The notes below the pieces were generated by a model. The model made no database searches and had not been told where the DNA came from. It worked only from the letters and a program-made list of their open reading frames with translations. Position numbers and translations under genes: made by a program. From Thermoproteota archaeon (GTDB lineage Archaea > Korarchaeota > Korarchaeia > Korarchaeales > Korarchaeaceae), in assembly GCA_021158805.1 (NCBI GenBank), contig JAGGTZ010000213.1:1-9924 (forward strand): a stretch of DNA of 9,924 bases. Direction: 5' to 3'. Positions 6,641-9,924 of the stretch are shown in pieces (the first letter of the stretch is position 1; every line of letters starts with the position of its first letter).

Positions 6641-7668
6641 AGGAGTTCACCCCTAATCCAACATCCCGGATCCTCGGCCAGGTAATCTCCTGTCTTGGCA
6701 TAAGCTCTACACCTAGCTCCCACACATATGTCAGCGTAGGGGCAATTGGCACAGGCACCCTTCAACTTCGATGTATCTCTAAGATCTCTGAGGACCTCGG
6801 ATTCCCCCCATATCTTGGAGAAGGGCTTCGACCTGACGTTCCCGAGTGGTATAGGGAGGAGCATGCAGGGATAGACCGTGCCATCATAAAGTATAGTAGC
6901 ATATCTCGTCCCGGCCCCGCAGCAAGATCTAATGAATTTCATCCTCTCTAGCTCTGGGACAGTCCTCTCTACCTCTACCCAGTACTGCGGGCATCCAATG
7001 ACCCTGATTATCAGATCTTCCCTTCTTTGGATCTCTATGATCTTCTTCACAGCTTGAGCCCGTTCGCTCATTGTTAGCTCATACTGCTTGTGCTCATTGC
7101 CTCTACCAGCAGGTATGAACTCGAAGATCTCTAGCGCAATCGCCCCCACCCTCTTTGCTAGCTCCACCATTCCTTCTATCCTCTCGACCATACCCTTTCG
7201 AAGAGTGAAACCTATCTGGAAGGGTATTCCCGCTCTCCTAATGTTCTCAATCCCCCTCATTGTCCTCTCCCATCCTCCCTCCTTACCTCTGAAGAGATCG
7301 TGTTCCTCCGGTATGTAGGAGTCTACACTAACTGCAATCGCCTTTATACCGGCTTCCCTGAGCTCAACTGCATAATTGTAGGTCATAGTGTCTACCATAC
7401 CATTGGTGCCGAGGAGAGGGGAGAGGCCGGCGTCAGCAGCATGTGAAATGAGTTCAGGTAGGTCAGGACGCAGAGTGGGTTCTCCGCCATCGAATATTAT
7501 GAGCCTCGTTCCCATGTCAGCTATGTCGTCTATCAATTCCTTGGCCTCCTCTGTGCTCAACTCTAGCGGTGATGGTTCATTTACAGCATCACTATAACAG
7601 TGGGGGCATCTAAGGTTGCATGCCCTTGTTACCGCATAACTGACCATGATCGGTGGCGGGTAACTCAT
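6637..7668 (-). CDS. Radical SAM/SPASM protein related to AhbC/AhbD/NirJ
   Basis: A 343-residue enzyme. The radical SAM core has C17-x3-C21-x2-C24 (ACNLRCPHC) for the SAM-bound 4Fe-4S cluster and GGEP at 61-64. The C-terminal SPASM region supplies Cys for auxiliary clusters: C249/C250, C268 (VYPCMLLP), C306, C309, C315, C320 and C336. The tail LKGACANCPYADICVGARCR followed by AYAKTGDYLAEDPGCW is very close to the end of the heme and heme d1 enzymes AhbC, AhbD and NirJ, but peptide-modifying and cofactor-maturase SPASM enzymes share part of it. Radical chemistry on a tetrapyrrole or a peptide is therefore expected; substrate unknown. It heads an operon with the zinc protein (4-base overlap) and the PCP-like protein, behind an Lrp/AsnC regulator. 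The ATG at 7668 fits a TATA box 26 bases upstream. No AhbA/AhbB pair is seen in the window. Confidence 0.92.
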   Translation of the reverse strand: MSYPPPIMVSYAVTRACNLRCPHCYSDAVNEPSPLELSTEEAKELIDDIADMGTRLIIFDGGEPTLRPDLPELISHAADAGLSPLLGTNGMVDTMTYNYAVELREAGIKAIAVSVDSYIPEEHDLFRGKEGGWERTMRGIENIRRAGIPFQIGFTLRKGMVERIEGMVELAKRVGAIALEIFEFIPAGRGNEHKQYELTMSERAQAVKKIIEIQRREDLIIRVIGCPQYWVEVERTVPELERMKFIRSCCGAGTRYATILYDGTVYPCMLLPIPLGNVRSKPFSKIWGESEVLRDLRDTSKLKGACANCPYADICVGARCRAYAKTGDYLAEDPGCWIRGELL

Positions 7669-7669
7669 A

Positions 7670-7684
7670 TTGCTGACGCAGCAA
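7670..7684. promoter_or_regulatory. Inverted repeat at the radical SAM operon start, possible operator
   Basis: TTGCTG-ACG-CAGCAA is a perfect inverted repeat with six-base arms and a three-base spacer. It fills the space between the TATA box and the ATG at 7668, over the expected transcription start. A regulator bound here would block initiation. The Lrp/AsnC protein encoded just upstream is the obvious candidate, which is inference. Confidence 0.4.
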
Positions 7685-7686
7685 CC

Positions 7687-7700
7687 TATTTTATAAAATA
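7687..7700 (-). promoter_or_regulatory. TATA box of the radical SAM operon
   Basis: TATTTTATAAAATA is a perfect 14-base palindrome containing a strong TATA element. Its centre is about 26 bases upstream of the ATG at 7668, predicting a leaderless mRNA. It lies 17 bases after the stop of the Lrp gene, so the operon has its own promoter and is not simply read through from that gene. Confidence 0.65.
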
Positions 7701-7717
7701 ATTACTGATCTCATAAT

Positions 7718-8185
7718 TCAGATGGGGAGCTCCGGATTTATGTGTATTAGGCCAGTGACTAGCAAGGTCTCAGCCGTCTTCACCCCTTTCAAGGACCTCA
7801 CAGCTCCATCTATCCTGTTAACGTGTCCCATGTCCTTCGCATGGAATATAGCTACTATGTTATATTTCCCTGTGAGCTTAAAGACATGCGTTGCTTCAGG
7901 CATCTTCTTTAGCTCACTAAAAGCGTGGTCTAGCTCATCTGGATCTACATCTGCGAGTATAATGAGCGAAAATGGGAATCCTACCTTCCTGGGATTCAAC
8001 AGCGTATAGAACCCTCTGATAATTCCCTTTGCAATAAGTCTCTTAATCCTGTATCTTACTGTCGCCTCAGGGACTCCGAGCTTTCTAGCTAGATCTGAGA
8101 AAGGGATCCTCGAGTTTAACTGGAGGATCTTAAGTATCCTTAAATCTAATTCGTCTAGATTCTCGGGTATATTATCATCCACCAC
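7718..8185 (-). CDS. Lrp/AsnC-family transcription regulator
   Basis: A 155-residue protein of full Lrp/AsnC length. Residues about 11-60 (LDELDLRILKILQLNSRIPF, then SDLARKLGVPEATVRYRIKRL) form the winged helix-turn-helix DNA-binding domain. Residues about 70-145 form the RAM ligand-binding domain, with the typical TGKYNIVAIF strand and a final VKTAETLLVTG. Such proteins make octameric rings that respond to amino acids or other small molecules. The siroheme decarboxylases AhbA/AhbB share this fold, which matters because an AhbC/D-like enzyme follows; however, this protein keeps a conventional HTH and stands alone, favouring a regulator. The start is GTG at 8185 (MVDDNIPENL), matching a TATA box about 25 bases upstream; GTG at 8182 is equally possible. 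AGGG-ATA-CCCT at 8189-8199 lies between that box and the start and could be a weak autoregulatory site. Confidence 0.92.
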   Translation of the reverse strand: MVDDNIPENLDELDLRILKILQLNSRIPFSDLARKLGVPEATVRYRIKRLIAKGIIRGFYTLLNPRKVGFPFSLIILADVDPDELDHAFSELKKMPEATHVFKLTGKYNIVAIFHAKDMGHVNRIDGAVRSLKGVKTAETLLVTGLIHINPELPI

Positions 8186-8205
8186 CGGAGGGATACCCTA
8201 AAAAG

Positions 8206-8213
8206 CTATAAAC
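8206..8213 (-). promoter_or_regulatory. TATA box of the Lrp/AsnC gene
   Basis: The minus strand reads GTTTATAG, centred about 25 bases upstream of the GTG start at 8185. No ribosome binding site precedes that GTG, so a leaderless GTG-initiated mRNA is the simplest reading. Confidence 0.5.
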
Positions 8214-8342
8214 TTCAGTCTTGAGTTTGGGCACCATGCCTACTTAACGGTAGGGAGTACGCCTCCTATACGTTTATCTAATCAGATATTTAGAGATGTA
8301 GCCTGATACTGCCGCTTGTATTTCGGAAAAACCTGCATGTGA

Positions 8343-9416
8343 TTAATACTGAGTTACGTTTTCCAGATTACCTCTGACTATGAAGGTATTTTCCTTCTTA
8401 ACGGACCCTTCGGGAATCATGATGGGCGCATGTATCATAGCTAAAGCCATCCCCTCCCTTACCTCCATGACCCGATGAGGTACTACTATCGTTGTTATCG
8501 GGTCTTCCTCAATTAGTAGGCCAACACCATGTGTATAACCCGTTATGTAATATTCTCCGAGGTTCATCGATCTATATAGCTCCTCTATTTCTTTCTCCAC
8601 ATGAATAAACTTAACTCCTGGCTTTGTCCTCTCTGCAGCGAGTGTGTAGGCATCCTCCATCGATCTAAGTGCATTCCTCGCCCTTTCGCTCATTTCTCCG
8701 ACTGGAAATGATCGCGCCATGTTAGCGTAATAGTGATCCCAATCAGCTCCAATAACTACAGTAGCAATACTCCCTTCTCTAATCTCAACATCTCTGAAAG
8801 GTTCTGCATGAGCTCTAGGAGTTGCTGAGACGTAAACCTTAGGATCTTCGCTTCCACTAGACATTAACTCCCTAAGGACCTCCGATGCTATCTCAAGCTC
8901 GCTCTTACCGGGCTTTATCTCCTCTTCAGCCACCTTCATACCTTTGACAGCTATCCTTCCCGCCTTCCTAATGTTATCTAGCTCCCATTCATCTTTTATC
9001 ATCCTAAGCTCCATCGAGAGACCCCTTACATCGACTACCTCGACGTTCGGATTCAATCTCTTGAACATTTCATAGAAGAGTATGTAAGAATCCCTCTCAA
9101 CACTGAACTCCAGCCCTATCCTGTTATAGCTGTTTTGCCTTATCCATGAAGTAACAATGCCCATTAGCTCTTCCGTCCTCCGAAAACACACTGTGTTCTC
9201 TATCCAGCTCTTCCTCCTGAAGAGCTCCTCCTCGCCCTTGGCTAAAATAACTAGAGGTTCTCCCCTAGAGGGAACTAGGAGTGAGGGTCTGAGCCATTTC
9301 GTCCCCGTAAAGTAAATGAAACTGGAGAGAGTTCTTATAACGGACCCATCTATCCCATTCTTATCCAAAAGTTCCTGATAACGCCTTAAACGATTTTCTA
9401 GGATTTCCCTATTCAT
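8343..9416 (-). CDS. M24-fold (Xaa-Pro peptidase/creatinase-like) protein lacking several metal ligands
   Basis: A 357-residue protein with the two-part layout of the Xaa-Pro peptidase family: a creatinase-type N-terminal domain (about 1-135) and a pita-bread M24 domain (about 145-350). Family landmarks include RMIKDEWELDNIRKAG at 138-153, VYVSATPRAHAEP at 194-206, GYTHGVGL at 293-300 and KKENTFIVRG at 340-349. Dinuclear metal enzymes need Asp, Asp, His, Glu, Glu. Here H296 and E342 remain, but the first Asp position is Gly or Ile (VVIGADWDHYY), the second is N232 (ANMARSF), and the first Glu position is Ile or His (MALAMIHAP). Metal-dependent proline peptidase activity is therefore unlikely. 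A metal-free creatinase-like hydrolase or a binding protein is more likely. ATG at 9416 is preferred; an in-frame TTG at 9425 would add three residues. It is divergent from the small membrane protein gene to its right. Confidence 0.88.
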   Translation of the reverse strand: MNREILENRLRRYQELLDKNGIDGSVIRTLSSFIYFTGTKWLRPSLLVPSRGEPLVILAKGEEELFRRKSWIENTVCFRRTEELMGIVTSWIRQNSYNRIGLEFSVERDSYILFYEMFKRLNPNVEVVDVRGLSMELRMIKDEWELDNIRKAGRIAVKGMKVAEEEIKPGKSELEIASEVLRELMSSGSEDPKVYVSATPRAHAEPFRDVEIREGSIATVVIGADWDHYYANMARSFPVGEMSERARNALRSMEDAYTLAAERTKPGVKFIHVEKEIEELYRSMNLGEYYITGYTHGVGLLIEEDPITTIVVPHRVMEVREGMALAMIHAPIMIPEGSVKKENTFIVRGNLENVTQY

Positions 9417-9440
9417 GATACCCAATTAGACCTTACGCTA

Positions 9441-9456
9441 ATTAAATAAAAATATC
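9441..9456. promoter_or_regulatory. Shared AT-rich promoter region between divergent genes
   Basis: ATTAAATAAAAATATC contains TATA-like elements on both strands. On the minus strand TTTATTTAAT lies about 30 bases from the ATG at 9416 (21 from TTG 9425). On the plus strand the same stretch lies about 30 bases before GTG 9479 and 70 before ATG 9521. It may drive both directions. Confidence 0.4.
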
Positions 9457-9508
9457 TAACAGTACGGACCTACTTTAGGTGCCTACTGCCGAAATATCAT
9501 CTGCGCAT

Positions 9509-9515
9509 GGGGTGA
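9509..9515 (+). promoter_or_regulatory. Ribosome binding site deciding the start at 9521
   Basis: GGGGTGA lies five bases before the ATG at 9521 and is identical to the site in front of the TTG start at 6640. It supports 9521 rather than the in-frame GTG at 9479, which has no such site. Confidence 0.55.
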
Positions 9516-9520
9516 AGGAT

Positions 9521-9802
9521 ATGCTAGATGATCCTAAGAGGAGTGGGGTCCTATTAATGGCTATAGGGCTTGTTATGATCATAGTGGTATTCGTATTCGC
9601 TCTTAATGAATATATGCACGTCCAAGTTAAACTCTCCGGAGCTACTAACATAATGGAAGCCCTTAGCAAGAGCAGTGGGCTGCTTATAGAACTACTCTTC
9701 AAAGTAGCCTTCTTAGGTATAGCCTTGGCTGCTGGCGCTACGCTAGTGAGGTATGCGACATCCCTGATAAAAATTCATGGTAATGAGGGGAATGAGGATT
9801 GA
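9521..9802 (+). CDS. Small two-helix membrane protein
   Basis: A 93-residue protein with two predicted membrane helices: residues about 10-28 (VLLMAIGLVMIIVVFVFAL) and about 53-76 (GLLIELLFKVAFLGIALAAG). The N-terminus (DDPKRSG) and the C-terminus (acidic, GNEGNED) are both polar, so both probably face the cytoplasm, with a short outside loop of about 25 residues between the helices. I recognise no family. The next gene overlaps it by three bases and begins with a signal-like segment, so the two probably work together at the membrane, for example as an accessory and an exported subunit. An upstream GTG at 9479 would add 14 residues (MPTAEISSAHGVKD) and would suit a leaderless mRNA from the AT-rich element at 9441-9456; the ribosome binding site favours 9521. 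Confidence 0.72.
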   Translation: MLDDPKRSGVLLMAIGLVMIIVVFVFALNEYMHVQVKLSGATNIMEALSKSSGLLIELLFKVAFLGIALAAGATLVRYATSLIKIHGNEGNED

Positions 9803-9924
9803 AAGGCCTACGGGCAGCTATAACGGCAGTGGGCCTTCTCTTTCTGTTAGGAATTAGCTATCCCCTCGTGACGTTCGTCTCTGATCTAATGCAGGGAGGT
9901 TCGAAAATATACATGAAGCAGGTA
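9799..9924 (+). CDS. Start of a secreted or membrane protein, partial (runs off right edge)
   Basis: An open frame of 42 codons from TTG at 9799 to the window end. The start overlaps the TGA of the previous gene as TTGA, and GAGGGG at 9785-9790 lies eight bases upstream as a possible ribosome binding site. Residues 1-25 (MKGLRAAITAVGLLFLLGIS and on) have two basic residues followed by a hydrophobic core, as in a signal peptide or N-terminal anchor. The rest (PLVTFVSDLMQGGSKIYMKQ) is too short to classify. Coding is supported by the overlap arrangement, which recurs elsewhere in this window. Nothing more can be said of its function. Confidence 0.6.
   Translation, partial: MKGLRAAITAVGLLFLLGISYPLVTFVSDLMQGGSKIYMKQV

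Noticed and set aside
7718..8185. Lrp-like protein as a siroheme decarboxylase subunit (AhbA/AhbB)
   Set aside because: The neighbouring AhbC/D-like enzyme suggested it, but the protein has a conventional HTH and a typical RAM domain, and no second AhbA/B-like gene is present.
8189..8199. AGGG-ATA-CCCT inverted repeat before the Lrp gene as an operator
   Set aside because: Arms are only four bases and do not extend, so chance is a sufficient explanation; kept only as a remark in the gene entry.

Overview
The window reads as chromosomal DNA of a thermophilic archaeon, most likely from the TACK group (Thermoproteota or Korarchaeota-like). The basis is AGG/AGA and ATA codon use, an archaeal-type ECF transporter, a VapBC pair, an Lrp/AsnC regulator, a Thr-rich glycosylatable surface protein, and many start codons with a TATA-like box about 22-27 bases upstream and no room for a leader. 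Genes inside operons instead use GGTGA-type ribosome binding sites and often TTG starts. The exact lineage is inferred, not shown.

Layout, left to right. A minus-strand gene for a membrane-anchored, pilin-like extracellular protein runs off the left edge (1-~697, possibly to 755 or 779 if a G6 homopolymer hides a frameshift). After a gene-free stretch comes a plus-strand surface protein with signal peptide, beta domain, Thr-rich stalk and C-terminal membrane anchor (1076-1861). A minus-strand ECF vitamin-type importer follows: fused double ATPase (4876-3284), S component (3232-2675) and T component (2673-1882). Next is a minus-strand VapB/VapC toxin-antitoxin pair (5753-5110).

The most unusual part is a tight minus-strand operon, 7668-5831: a radical SAM/SPASM protein whose C-terminus resembles the heme/heme d1 enzymes AhbC/AhbD/NirJ, a protein with a Cys/His-rich multi-zinc tail and a possibly dead Mrr-nuclease-like domain, and an 84-residue protein resembling the PCP-reductase domain. 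An Lrp/AsnC regulator (8185-7718) sits directly upstream, and an inverted repeat lies between the TATA box and the start codon of the radical SAM gene. Lrp control of a small cofactor or modification pathway is a reasonable but untested inference.

At the right, a minus-strand M24-fold (Xaa-Pro peptidase/creatinase-like) protein lacks three of the five usual metal ligands. It is divergent from a plus-strand pair: a small two-helix membrane protein (9521-9802) and the start of a secreted or membrane protein that runs off the right edge (9799-9924).
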